From assembly GCA_028710885.1 (NCBI GenBank), contig JAQTTG010000004.1:186001-250000 (forward strand): 64,000 nt of DNA, written 5' to 3'. Below are positions 11,277 through 20,101 of this stretch, one piece after another (positions within the stretch are counted from its first letter, which is position 1; each line of letters begins with the position of its first letter). The notes under the pieces are model-generated. The model ran no database searches and was not told where the DNA came from. It saw nothing but the letters and a program-made list of their open reading frames with translations. A program made the translations under genes and the position numbers. This DNA comes from Sulfuricurvum sp. (GTDB lineage: Bacteria; Campylobacterota; Campylobacteria; Campylobacterales; Sulfurimonadaceae).

Positions 11277-13229
11277 ATGCAACCATTTGCCGATTTTAAA
11301 CTCAATTTAGAGACTTTAATTACTGATTTAAATAACCTGATTAAAGCAAACCACCATACTATTACTGATTTGCTATCCATTCAAGATAAAACTTACGCCA
11401 ATTTTGTCCGTCCGTTTGATCTGATGGAAGAAAATATGGAATTATTATTTACTCCCCTCTCACATATCAATGCAATCAAAAATTCTGAGGAGAGCCAAAA
11501 AGTCTATGCGGATGCTCTTCCTATTCTCACCGATTATTCAACTTTTATCGGACAAAATCTTGATATATACGAAGCTTTTAAAGCAATAAAGGCAGATGAG
11601 TATAATCTCTTAGATACCGAGCAACGCCGCATTATCGACCTTAATATCCTCCATTTTGAACTTGCCGGTGCCCATCTAAATGAAAATTCTAAAAAACGAC
11701 TTTCTGAAATAAATCTCCGAAAAAGTACCCTTACCAACGATTTTTCGCAAAATGTTCTCGATGCAACCAATGCTTACGAAAAAATCATTACTGATCCTAA
11801 CGATATCATCGGAATCCCAGAGAGTGATCTGGAAAATGCCCGTTTTGAAGAAGAAGGGGTCACAAAATACCGCTTCACACTCCAAATGCCATCGTATATC
11901 GCCTATATGACCTACGGGCCAAATCGAACAATACGCGAAGAACTTTACCATGCCTATACCACCAGAGCTCCTCAAAATGGTGCAATCATCGATGAATTAA
12001 TGGCTCTTCGACAAGAGAGTGCAAAACTTCTGGGATTTGCCAATTACGCTGAATACTCTCTTGCCTCCAAAATGGCTCCAAATACAGCCAGTGTTCTGGA
12101 ATTTTTAAACTCACTCATAGAAGCATCACGAAAACAAGGTGAACGCGAGTTGGAAGAGTTACGCGCTATCGCTCCTAATATTGAACTGCAAAGCTATGAT
12201 ACAGCTTATTACGGCGAAATTCTCAAAAAAGCCCAATATGATATTGATGAAGAGGAATATCGCCCTTATTTCGAGCAACATCGCGTTATGTCCGGAATGT
12301 TTACCTTTTTGGAAAATTTATTCGGAATTCGATTTCTCCAACAAAATATCGAGTTATGGGACGAGAAAGCATCGGTCTATGACATTTACGAAGGAGATAT
12401 CCTCACTGCACGAGTCTATTTCGATCTTGAAGCCCGAAAAGGTAAACGTGGTGGTGCCTGGATGCACAATTATCAAACCCATTGCATCGATACAGAGGGA
12501 TGTACCCACTTATCCAGTGCATTTGTCGTTTGCAATTTCCCTCCATCAAGCGAGACTTCACCCTCTTTACTCCGGCATGATGATGTAGTTACCCTCTTTC
12601 ACGAAATGGGACATACGATCCATCATCTAATGAGTAAAGTCAAAGAGCACGGCGTTAGTGGGGTTAACGGTGTTGAGTGGGATGCAGTCGAGTTTCCTTC
12701 CCAATTTTTAGAAAATTTTGCATATGAGCCAAAAGTACTTAAACTCTTTGCGTCTCATCATCAAAGTGGGGAAGTCTTGAGTGACGAGATGATTGCCAAA
12801 CTTATCCGCGCAAAAAATTTCCAAAGCGGTATATTTATGCTCCGACAAATCGAGTTTTCCCTTTTTGATTTTGAGCTCCACTCAAAACTGTATCAAGGAG
12901 ACGAGATACAAGCGCTACTGGATACGATTCGCGAAAAAACAGCTCTCATCAAACCACCTGCATATAATAAATTCCAAAATGGCTTTAGCCATATCTTCAG
13001 CGGTGGATACAGTGCCGGATATTACAGCTACAAATGGGCAGAAGTACTCAGTGCAGACGCCTATTATGCAATAGTAGATGAAGGGGTTTTCGGTTCCAAA
13101 CTCGCACAGCAGTATAAAGAGATCGTATTAGCAAAAGGGGGAAGTCAAAGCATGCAGGAGCTGTTTGTCGAAATGATGGGACGTGAATGCGAAACTAAAA
13201 ATCTCCTCCGTCTCAGTGGAATCGATTAA
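11277..13229 (+). CDS. M3 family oligopeptidase (oligopeptidase A/PrlC-like)
   Basis: HEMGHTIHHL zinc-binding motif, FSGGYSAGYYSYKWAEVLSADAY; start chosen at MQPFADF. Confidence 0.93.
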   Translation: MQPFADFKLNLETLITDLNNLIKANHHTITDLLSIQDKTYANFVRPFDLMEENMELLFTPLSHINAIKNSEESQKVYADALPILTDYSTFIGQNLDIYEAFKAIKADEYNLLDTEQRRIIDLNILHFELAGAHLNENSKKRLSEINLRKSTLTNDFSQNVLDATNAYEKIITDPNDIIGIPESDLENARFEEEGVTKYRFTLQMPSYIAYMTYGPNRTIREELYHAYTTRAPQNGAIIDELMALRQESAKLLGFANYAEYSLASKMAPNTASVLEFLNSLIEASRKQGERELEELRAIAPNIELQSYDTAYYGEILKKAQYDIDEEEYRPYFEQHRVMSGMFTFLENLFGIRFLQQNIELWDEKASVYDIYEGDILTARVYFDLEARKGKRGGAWMHNYQTHCIDTEGCTHLSSAFVVCNFPPSSETSPSLLRHDDVVTLFHEMGHTIHHLMSKVKEHGVSGVNGVEWDAVEFPSQFLENFAYEPKVLKLFASHHQSGEVLSDEMIAKLIRAKNFQSGIFMLRQIEFSLFDFELHSKLYQGDEIQALLDTIREKTALIKPPAYNKFQNGFSHIFSGGYSAGYYSYKWAEVLSADAYYAIVDEGVFGSKLAQQYKEIVLAKGGSQSMQELFVEMMGRECETKNLLRLSGID

Positions 13230-14239
13230 TGCGAGTTATATGGTTCTTATCTTTACTGATTTCGTTGCTAGGAGGAGCAGAAGTGAAAATAGCTACCTAT
13301 AATGTTGAAAATCTCTTCGATACAGTTGATGATGGTAACGAATACGAAGAATATATCCCCAACACTGCGTGGGGATGGAATGATGAAATGTATCGAACCA
13401 AACTTCAACATACCGCACAAGTTATAAAAGATATCGGAGCGGATATTATCGGTCTGGAAGAGATTGAATCTGAGACCGCGCTCAAAGATCTAAAAGCACA
13501 AATTAATAGGCAAGGATTATACTATCGATATTATGTTTTTGCCAAAACAAACAATTCAGCAGTCAACACAGCACTTTTAAGCCGTTATCCTATCCAAAGT
13601 GCACTCAAGCTTCCTGTTAATAAAACTGGAAAATATCGCGATATTTTAGAAGCAAAAGTGAATATAAACGGAAAATTTTTACGTATATTTGTAAACCACT
13701 GGAAATCAAAAAGCGGCCCTGAAAGCGAACGAATATTATGTGCTAAACGATTGCTTTCGCGATTAAATGAACTACCACCGGATGAACCGTATCTTCTCAT
13801 TGGAGATTTTAACTCCCATTATGAAGAATATCGTACTTTTGCTCGCAGTCGTAAACTAAATAATACAGATGGAATAACCGGTATCAATCAGATACTCAAA
13901 ACCATTGATGACAATGGAGATCCTATCCACTATTCGTCGCTCCAAACGTGTGATCGTTGTCTCTATAATCTCTGGTATGAAATTAATGAAGAGAGACGAT
14001 GGAGCCATCAATATAAACAATATAACGAAGGGCTCGATAATATTATTATTCCCCATTCTCTAGCTGATGGAAAAGGGATAGAGTACGTACAGGGGAGTTT
14101 TAATCGTTTCGATCCATCATATTTATTCAAGAAAGGGAAAATTTATCGGTGGCAACAAAGTAGAGGATATCCAAAATACCATATAGGCGAAGGTTATTCA
14201 GACCATCTACCCATTTATGCAACGTTTAATGTGCAGTAA
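13229..14239 (+). CDS. endonuclease/exonuclease/phosphatase (EEP) family protein, secreted
   Basis: Signal peptide, IATYNVENLFDT, GLEEIES, LIGDFNSH, SDHLPIYATF motifs. Confidence 0.88.
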   Translation: MRVIWFLSLLISLLGGAEVKIATYNVENLFDTVDDGNEYEEYIPNTAWGWNDEMYRTKLQHTAQVIKDIGADIIGLEEIESETALKDLKAQINRQGLYYRYYVFAKTNNSAVNTALLSRYPIQSALKLPVNKTGKYRDILEAKVNINGKFLRIFVNHWKSKSGPESERILCAKRLLSRLNELPPDEPYLLIGDFNSHYEEYRTFARSRKLNNTDGITGINQILKTIDDNGDPIHYSSLQTCDRCLYNLWYEINEERRWSHQYKQYNEGLDNIIIPHSLADGKGIEYVQGSFNRFDPSYLFKKGKIYRWQQSRGYPKYHIGEGYSDHLPIYATFNVQ

Positions 14240-14912
14240 CACTGCACCAATTAATCGGCTTTATACCCCATCGCTCCAAATAAGTATTTGTCTGACTAAA
14301 CGGCTTCGAACCAAAAAATCCTCGATACGATGACAACGGTGAAGGATGTGGTGCTTTTAGGATCAAATGCTTCTCTTCATCTATCAGCGAGCTTTTTTTC
14401 CCTGCCGGTGCACCCCACAAAATAAATACGATGTGTTCACATTCTGTACTCAGTATTTTGATAACCTGATCAGTAAAACGTTCCCATCCGTGTTCTTTAT
14501 GCGAAAATGGTTCACTCGAACGTACCGTGAGCAGAGTATTTAACAATAAAACCCCCTCCTGAGCCCAATGACTCAAATCACCACTTTTAGGATAGTTACA
14601 TCCGATATCGGCAACCAGTTCTTTGAAAATATTTTGAAGTGACGGGGGAATAGGAACACCACGCTGTACAGAGAAAGAGAGCCCGTGTGCTTGAGCTACT
14701 CCATGATAGGGATCTTGCCCTAAGATCACTGCTTTAACTGTACCGAAAGGGGTAGAATTAAAAGCATTAAAAATCTTATTCCCCTCAGGGAAAATGGTAT
14801 GTTTTTTTTTCTCTTCAACCAAAAAAGCCTTCAGATCTTCCATATAAGGATGAGTAAATTCACTCTCTAATACTATTTTCCAGCTCTCATGAATAACAGA
14901 ATTGGTTGCCAT
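14226..14912 (-). CDS. ung: uracil-DNA glycosylase (family 1)
   Basis: VILGQDPYHGVAQAHGLSFSV and APHPSPLSSYRGFFG motifs. Confidence 0.97.
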   Translation of the reverse strand: MATNSVIHESWKIVLESEFTHPYMEDLKAFLVEEKKKHTIFPEGNKIFNAFNSTPFGTVKAVILGQDPYHGVAQAHGLSFSVQRGVPIPPSLQNIFKELVADIGCNYPKSGDLSHWAQEGVLLLNTLLTVRSSEPFSHKEHGWERFTDQVIKILSTECEHIVFILWGAPAGKKSSLIDEEKHLILKAPHPSPLSSYRGFFGSKPFSQTNTYLERWGIKPINWCSVTAH

Positions 14913-15298
14913 TATTTGAGAATATCGTCATCAAAAATTACCATTTCGTAAATGCTCCGCTTGGTCACGAGTGATTTTTCAGGTGGAACGCCACTCGAGG
15001 AGCGCATTCGAGTAATTTCAGAACGTAATTCCATCAGCTCTTGCTCCATGGCCTCCATCTTATCTTTGAGACGAATTACAACATCGACTCCGGCAAGATT
15101 TACTCCAACTTCACGAGTAAGACGGAGAATCATCTTGATCTTTTCTATATCACGTTGCGAGTAAAGGCGAATACGACCATCTGAACGCGATGGCGCAATC
15201 AAGTTTTCCCTCTCGTATTGACGAAGAGTCTGAGGATGAATGTCTAAGATTTTCGCTACGATGCTGATCATATAAACCGGTTCGTCAAAGTGATGCAT
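14912..15298 (-). CDS. hspR: MerR-family heat-shock regulator HspR
   Basis: MerR HTH (YMISIVAKILDIHPQTLRQYERENLIAPSRSDGRIRLYSQRDIEKI) immediately downstream of a CbpA-like gene. Confidence 0.9.
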   Translation of the reverse strand: MHHFDEPVYMISIVAKILDIHPQTLRQYERENLIAPSRSDGRIRLYSQRDIEKIKMILRLTREVGVNLAGVDVVIRLKDKMEAMEQELMELRSEITRMRSSSGVPPEKSLVTKRSIYEMVIFDDDILK

Positions 15299-15302
15299 GG
15301 TA

Positions 15303-16187
15303 CTACTCCTGAGGCAAAGATTGTTTCATTTGTTCAACCAAAGCTGAATCAATTTTATCTACACTTGGCAATATGATATTTGCTTTCAGATATAAATCAC
15401 CACGTACATTGCTCTGACGGTTTAATACACCCATCTCTTTCAATCGAAATCTTTGAGCATTTTTAGTATTTTCCGGTACTTTGAGTGTTACCTCTTTTTC
15501 AAGAGTTTGGACTACAACTTTGCCGCCAAAAAGTGCTGCATATAGTGGCACATTGAAAGTTTTTACCAAATTATCACCCTCACGTTCATACTCAGTATTT
15601 TGAGAAATTTCAATCCGTAAATACAGATCACCGACTTGATTACCTGCACGTTTCCCTTTTCCACGCACACGCAATTTTTCGCCACTCTTAATTCCAGCAG
15701 GAATTTTAATATCAAAACTCTCTCCTGAGAGGCTGATTGAATGCTTACCTCCGAGTACTGCAACAACAAACGGGATTGTAACGTTGGCATCAAGATCGAG
15801 ATTCATCCCTCCTCCACCGAAGCCACCTCCACCAAAACCTGCATTACCCCCAAAGCCACCGAAACCGCCTCCGCCAAATCCACCACTTTGACCAAACATA
15901 CTGCGTAAAATTTCGTCAAGATCAACATTTCCACCCTGTCCTCTCGCAAAATCGTGAAAATTTTGACCACCAAACATCGAATCACCATATTGATCGTATT
16001 TAGCACGCTTCTCTTTATCACTTAAAACTTCATACGCAGCATTAATCTCTTTAAATTTTTCTTCGGCTTTTGGGTCCTTATTAACATCAGGATGATACTG
16101 ACGTGCCAATTTTCTATAAGCTTTTTTTATCTCTGCTTCACTTGCTCCAGGAGCAATTTCCAATGTAGTATATAAACTTTTAGACAT
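15303..16187 (-). CDS. cbpA: DnaJ-class co-chaperone / curved DNA-binding protein
   Basis: J domain with HPD, G/F-rich linker, DnaJ C-terminal domains, no zinc-finger domain. Confidence 0.92.
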   Translation of the reverse strand: MSKSLYTTLEIAPGASEAEIKKAYRKLARQYHPDVNKDPKAEEKFKEINAAYEVLSDKEKRAKYDQYGDSMFGGQNFHDFARGQGGNVDLDEILRSMFGQSGGFGGGGFGGFGGNAGFGGGGFGGGGMNLDLDANVTIPFVVAVLGGKHSISLSGESFDIKIPAGIKSGEKLRVRGKGKRAGNQVGDLYLRIEISQNTEYEREGDNLVKTFNVPLYAALFGGKVVVQTLEKEVTLKVPENTKNAQRFRLKEMGVLNRQSNVRGDLYLKANIILPSVDKIDSALVEQMKQSLPQE

Positions 16188-16228
16188 GATTATTTCCTAG
16201 TAAATTATTTCAAAAAATATTATATAAA

Positions 16229-16263
16229 ATTATAGCACATAAGTTGAGCCAAAATCAATCAAG
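16229..16263 (-). promoter_or_regulatory. candidate cbpA-hspR promoter with HAIR-like operator
   Basis: Minus-strand TATAAT (16229-16234); GTTGAGC-N7-AATCAAG at 16243-16263 matches HAIR consensus CTTGAGT-N7-ACTCAAG at 11 of 14 arm positions and overlaps the expected -35. Confidence 0.5.
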
Positions 16264-16388
16264 GTTAAATACAATTAGCCGTTTTTTTGGGAAGACATGA
16301 GCGTTAACCTCTGCGTCTATAAGACTAAACAACTTTTATCCTTATTGCATTGCATGCATTTATATTTTTCTACTTTAGAAAAAGCTAC

Positions 16389-16420
16389 TTCACACTAATT
16401 TCACTCTGGCTCTTTATAAT
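16389..16420 (+). promoter_or_regulatory. promoter with direct-repeat operator upstream of first TolC gene
   Basis: TTCACACTAATTTCACTC (16389-16406) then TATAAT (16415-16420); same layout as 17720-17751. Confidence 0.55.
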
Positions 16421-16466
16421 TTCAATTCTTATAATAATTAAAGATTTTTATCCCAAGGCAATCACA

Positions 16467-17705
16467 GTGTCTCATTTTCGGTACAGTACTCTTTTACTAT
16501 TTTTTATGCCTCATTTATTTGCTACCACACTAACTTTTAATGATGCTCTCTTACAATTCATTGCTCACAATTATGATCTACAAATTGCTCGACAAGAAGT
16601 TGAAAAGTCCAAGTCCGATTTGACTATTGCTGAGCGCCACCCTAATCCTATTCTATCAGGCTCATATGATTATTTTAATGTTCAGCATCACTTTAAAGAT
16701 GTCTCTTCCTCTGCAACAGCATTAGCCACGTTTCATGTCGATTATCCAATCGAACTTGGAAATAAACGTACGCGTCGTATTGAAAGTGCTAATGCAAATA
16801 TTGCCTATACCAATTTTTTAATGAATGAAACACAACGCCAACAACTTTTTACTTTTACAGATGCTTATTATAAAGTCTCAGGTGATGAAATTGATTTGAA
16901 GAACGCTATAGATAATCACCATGATTTTGAAAATATTATAACCATTGCAAAAGCTAAATACGATCATGGATTTCTCAGTGAAATTGACTTGGATAAGATT
17001 CAATTACAACTTATAGATTATGACCAAGAGATTGAAGAAGCAAAAACTGCATTGGCTTCCGATAAAGAATCTTTAGTTTTTTTACTGGCACTCAAATCAG
17101 ATGATTTATATCTGTCACCTCTTGGAGACACTGAACCTCTTACTTATTCTATGGATGAATTAATAGTATACGCACAAAAGCACAGAGCAGATTGTTTAGC
17201 TGCACAAGAAAATATCAAAGCGGCTAATGCTACTGTTGAACTTGAAAAAGCAAATGCGATTCCCGACCTCACAATTGGGATGGAAACAGAAAATTATGCT
17301 CCAACTTATGATGGACTGCTTATTGGTATTAATTTTTCAATTCCGATTCCTGTATATGACAAAAATCAAGGAGCTATCCAAAAATCGCGTATTACCGCCT
17401 TGCAATCATTAACACAAGAATCAAAAACAATAAATCAAACAGCATTAGAGGTACGTCAATCTTTTTTTTATTACAAATCTCAAGAGAGCATTTATCAATC
17501 AATGCTACATGGATATAAATCAGCCAAATATCTTAAAGAAAAACAAGATAAAGTTTTTGCATTAAAAGCTATCTCTATTCTTGAACTTTTAGACGCTCAA
17601 AAAAATTATCGCGAATATCAAAAGAAAATGATCCATGCATTTATTAACTTGCATATTGCAGCTGTACACTTAAAGCTAACAGCTGCCTTAGAGCTTAACC
17701 AATAA
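16467..17705 (+). CDS. TolC/CzcC-family outer membrane efflux protein
   Basis: Outer membrane efflux protein repeats; GTG start at 16467 gives a signal peptide (SHFRYSTLLLFFMPHLFA) and places the start downstream of the promoter at 16415. ORF-track start 16350 lies upstream of that promoter. Confidence 0.85.
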   Translation: MSHFRYSTLLLFFMPHLFATTLTFNDALLQFIAHNYDLQIARQEVEKSKSDLTIAERHPNPILSGSYDYFNVQHHFKDVSSSATALATFHVDYPIELGNKRTRRIESANANIAYTNFLMNETQRQQLFTFTDAYYKVSGDEIDLKNAIDNHHDFENIITIAKAKYDHGFLSEIDLDKIQLQLIDYDQEIEEAKTALASDKESLVFLLALKSDDLYLSPLGDTEPLTYSMDELIVYAQKHRADCLAAQENIKAANATVELEKANAIPDLTIGMETENYAPTYDGLLIGINFSIPIPVYDKNQGAIQKSRITALQSLTQESKTINQTALEVRQSFFYYKSQESIYQSMLHGYKSAKYLKEKQDKVFALKAISILELLDAQKNYREYQKKMIHAFINLHIAAVHLKLTAALELNQ

Positions 17706-17719
17706 TAGAATAGTGTTAT

Positions 17720-17751
17720 TTCACACTAACATCACACATTTATCTTATAAT
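17720..17751 (+). promoter_or_regulatory. promoter with direct-repeat operator upstream of second TolC gene
   Basis: TTCACACTAACATCACAC (17720-17737) then TATAAT (17746-17751). Confidence 0.55.
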
Positions 17752-17798
17752 ATCTGTATTATTAAACTATAACATACTCTATGACCTAAGGAGATTAT

Positions 17799-19043
17799 TT
17801 GAACAGTGCTAGATACAGTGCCTTATTTCTTCTCTTAGCAACCCATCTGATGGGTACAGAATTAACTCTAAATAGTGCAGTTGAGCGTCTTTTAACCTAT
17901 AATTATGATCTCCAAATAGCGCGCCAAGAGAGTCAAAAATCTCGAGCTGATTTAATTACGGCAAAAGAGCATCCAAATCCCGTATTAAACGGTTCTTATG
18001 AGTTTATGGACATTAACCACCATTTTAGTGATCAAGCAAGGGGATCAAATGGTCAAGCAACATTAATTTTAAGTCATCCATTTGAAACGGCAGGCAAACG
18101 AAACCGCCGAATTGATTTGGCAAACAATACCATTTTGTTTAGTGATTTTATTTATGATGAAATAACAAGAGAACAGCTGATATCGCTTATCACTTCCTAT
18201 TACACACTGCTTGGTGATCAAAGCGATGTAGAACACGCTCAAAACAATGCAGATTCATATGCAAAAATTGTTGCCATTGCAAAAGCCAAATTGGACAATG
18301 GCTTCCTCTCAGCAATCGATTACCAGAAAATAGCCCTTCAACAAATCGATTATACAAAAGAGTATGAAAATGCTCATCTTGCATTAATACAAGACCGTGA
18401 AACATTAGCTTCTCTACTGTCCATTCCAACATCGGACGTAACCGCAACCTCATCTGAAGATATAGATATCACTATACCCACATTAGACGAGCTCCTAAAC
18501 AAAATCCCAAATCGTCCCGATTGTAAAGCTGCAAAACAAAATATTTCTGTTGCAGATGCATCATTACAGCTTGAAAAAGCCATTGCAATACCCAATGTAT
18601 CTGTTGGTGCAGAATATGCCAGTTTTGGTCCATACTATGAACCTTTAGCAGGATTCAATTTCTCGATTCCGATTCCGATTTACGATAAAAATGAGGGGGA
18701 TATTGAAAAAGCTCGTATAGGAACACTGCAAGCCGCAGATATATACAGTAAAACGCTACGCAACGCAAGAGCTGAGATAATCCAAAGTTATGAAGCAGCA
18801 AAGTCACATAAAAATATATATCAAGCCATGTCAAACGGATATAACTCAGCCAAAGAATTGAGAGAAAAACAAGAAAAAATCTTTACCCTCAAAGGAATCT
18901 CTGTACTGGATTTGTTAGATGCCCAAAAAAGTTACCGCCAATATCAAAAAAATTTAACTCAAGCAACTATAGATTTACATATAGCTACTGCCCGTTTAAA
19001 ACTCAATTCCGGTGATCTGATGATACCGACAAAAGGAAATTAA
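17799..19043 (+). CDS. TolC/CzcC-family outer membrane efflux protein (tandem paralog)
   Basis: Signal peptide; NYDLQIARQE, EHPNPVLNGSY, FSIPIPIYDKNEG, FTLKGISVLDLLDAQKSYRQYQK closely resemble the upstream gene. Confidence 0.9.
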   Translation: MNSARYSALFLLLATHLMGTELTLNSAVERLLTYNYDLQIARQESQKSRADLITAKEHPNPVLNGSYEFMDINHHFSDQARGSNGQATLILSHPFETAGKRNRRIDLANNTILFSDFIYDEITREQLISLITSYYTLLGDQSDVEHAQNNADSYAKIVAIAKAKLDNGFLSAIDYQKIALQQIDYTKEYENAHLALIQDRETLASLLSIPTSDVTATSSEDIDITIPTLDELLNKIPNRPDCKAAKQNISVADASLQLEKAIAIPNVSVGAEYASFGPYYEPLAGFNFSIPIPIYDKNEGDIEKARIGTLQAADIYSKTLRNARAEIIQSYEAAKSHKNIYQAMSNGYNSAKELREKQEKIFTLKGISVLDLLDAQKSYRQYQKNLTQATIDLHIATARLKLNSGDLMIPTKGN

Positions 19044-20101
19044 TGCGTACTACTTTTTTTGCCCTCTCTTGTATAACGGCACTATTAATATTGAGCGGCT
19101 GCGAAAAAGAAGAAAAAGCCCATGTTGACCTCATAAAAAGTGTTCAAACTCCAATCGAAACCCTCACTCCGTCATATGGAAATTTCAACAGTATTGTTAC
19201 GGCAAACGCTTCCGTAGAACCTTCTCCAGATGGTATCGTCTCAATTTCTACACCAATATCCGGTACTGTCGCTGCCATCAAAACCTCTATTGGTGAAAAT
19301 GTTACACCCTCTGATACCCTTTTGAGTATTCGATCTTCAGATGTAAGCGATGTGCAAACCGACAAAATTGCCGCAAAAGCTGCTTATACACAGGCAAAAA
19401 GAGTTTATGGGATGAACAAAGAGCTTCTTGCTCTGGGTGCAATTACAACAAATGATTTTGCCATATCAGAAAGTAATCTTCATCAAGCAGAAGCAATGAT
19501 GAACGGGTATAGCGAAAAACTAAACTACATGGGCGCAACTTCAGGCCAAACAATAGCATTACGTTCACCTATTCCAGGAGTTGTTTATGAAATTGGAACC
19601 CATTTGGGTGAAAAAGTTGCTAATGATTCCGATCATATTCTCATAAAAGTTGCTAACTCACATCGTAAAATCATTGTTGCAACAGTTTATGAAAAAGATT
19701 TATCCGCATTTGAAAAGGGAAAACAGGTACAGATTCTCGTTCGCGGGCATGTAGATACCCCTATTGAAGGTACCATTACCTATGTAAGCGATGTATTGGA
19801 TGCTGAAAATAAAACGACAAAAGTTTATATTAAACCCAACAGTGATTCCCCATTATTAAAAATCAATATGTTTACCGTCATCCACCTAAATGCAGAAAAT
19901 AAAAATGTTTTTCGTATCCCAAAAAAATCCCTCCTCTTTAAAGAAGGAAAATTTATTGTCTATGTTAAACAAGGGGAAAATTTTATTCCAAAAGAAGTCA
20001 CACTTGTAAATGATGATGCTTCGGATGATTACTCGTTAATCAAAGGGATCACACCTAATGTACAAATCGCCTCCGAAGCGATTGTGCTGGAGAAAGAATA
20101 G
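19043..20101 (+). CDS. RND efflux periplasmic adaptor (membrane fusion lipoprotein)
   Basis: Lipobox LILSGC, barrel-sandwich/HlyD-like sequence, 1-nt overlap with TolC gene. Confidence 0.9.
   Translation: MRTTFFALSCITALLILSGCEKEEKAHVDLIKSVQTPIETLTPSYGNFNSIVTANASVEPSPDGIVSISTPISGTVAAIKTSIGENVTPSDTLLSIRSSDVSDVQTDKIAAKAAYTQAKRVYGMNKELLALGAITTNDFAISESNLHQAEAMMNGYSEKLNYMGATSGQTIALRSPIPGVVYEIGTHLGEKVANDSDHILIKVANSHRKIIVATVYEKDLSAFEKGKQVQILVRGHVDTPIEGTITYVSDVLDAENKTTKVYIKPNSDSPLLKINMFTVIHLNAENKNVFRIPKKSLLFKEGKFIVYVKQGENFIPKEVTLVNDDASDDYSLIKGITPNVQIASEAIVLEKE

Noticed and set aside
16350-16466. 39-aa N-terminal extension of the first TolC ORF
   Set aside because: The predicted promoter at 16415-16420 lies inside it and the GTG start at 16467 gives a normal signal peptide.
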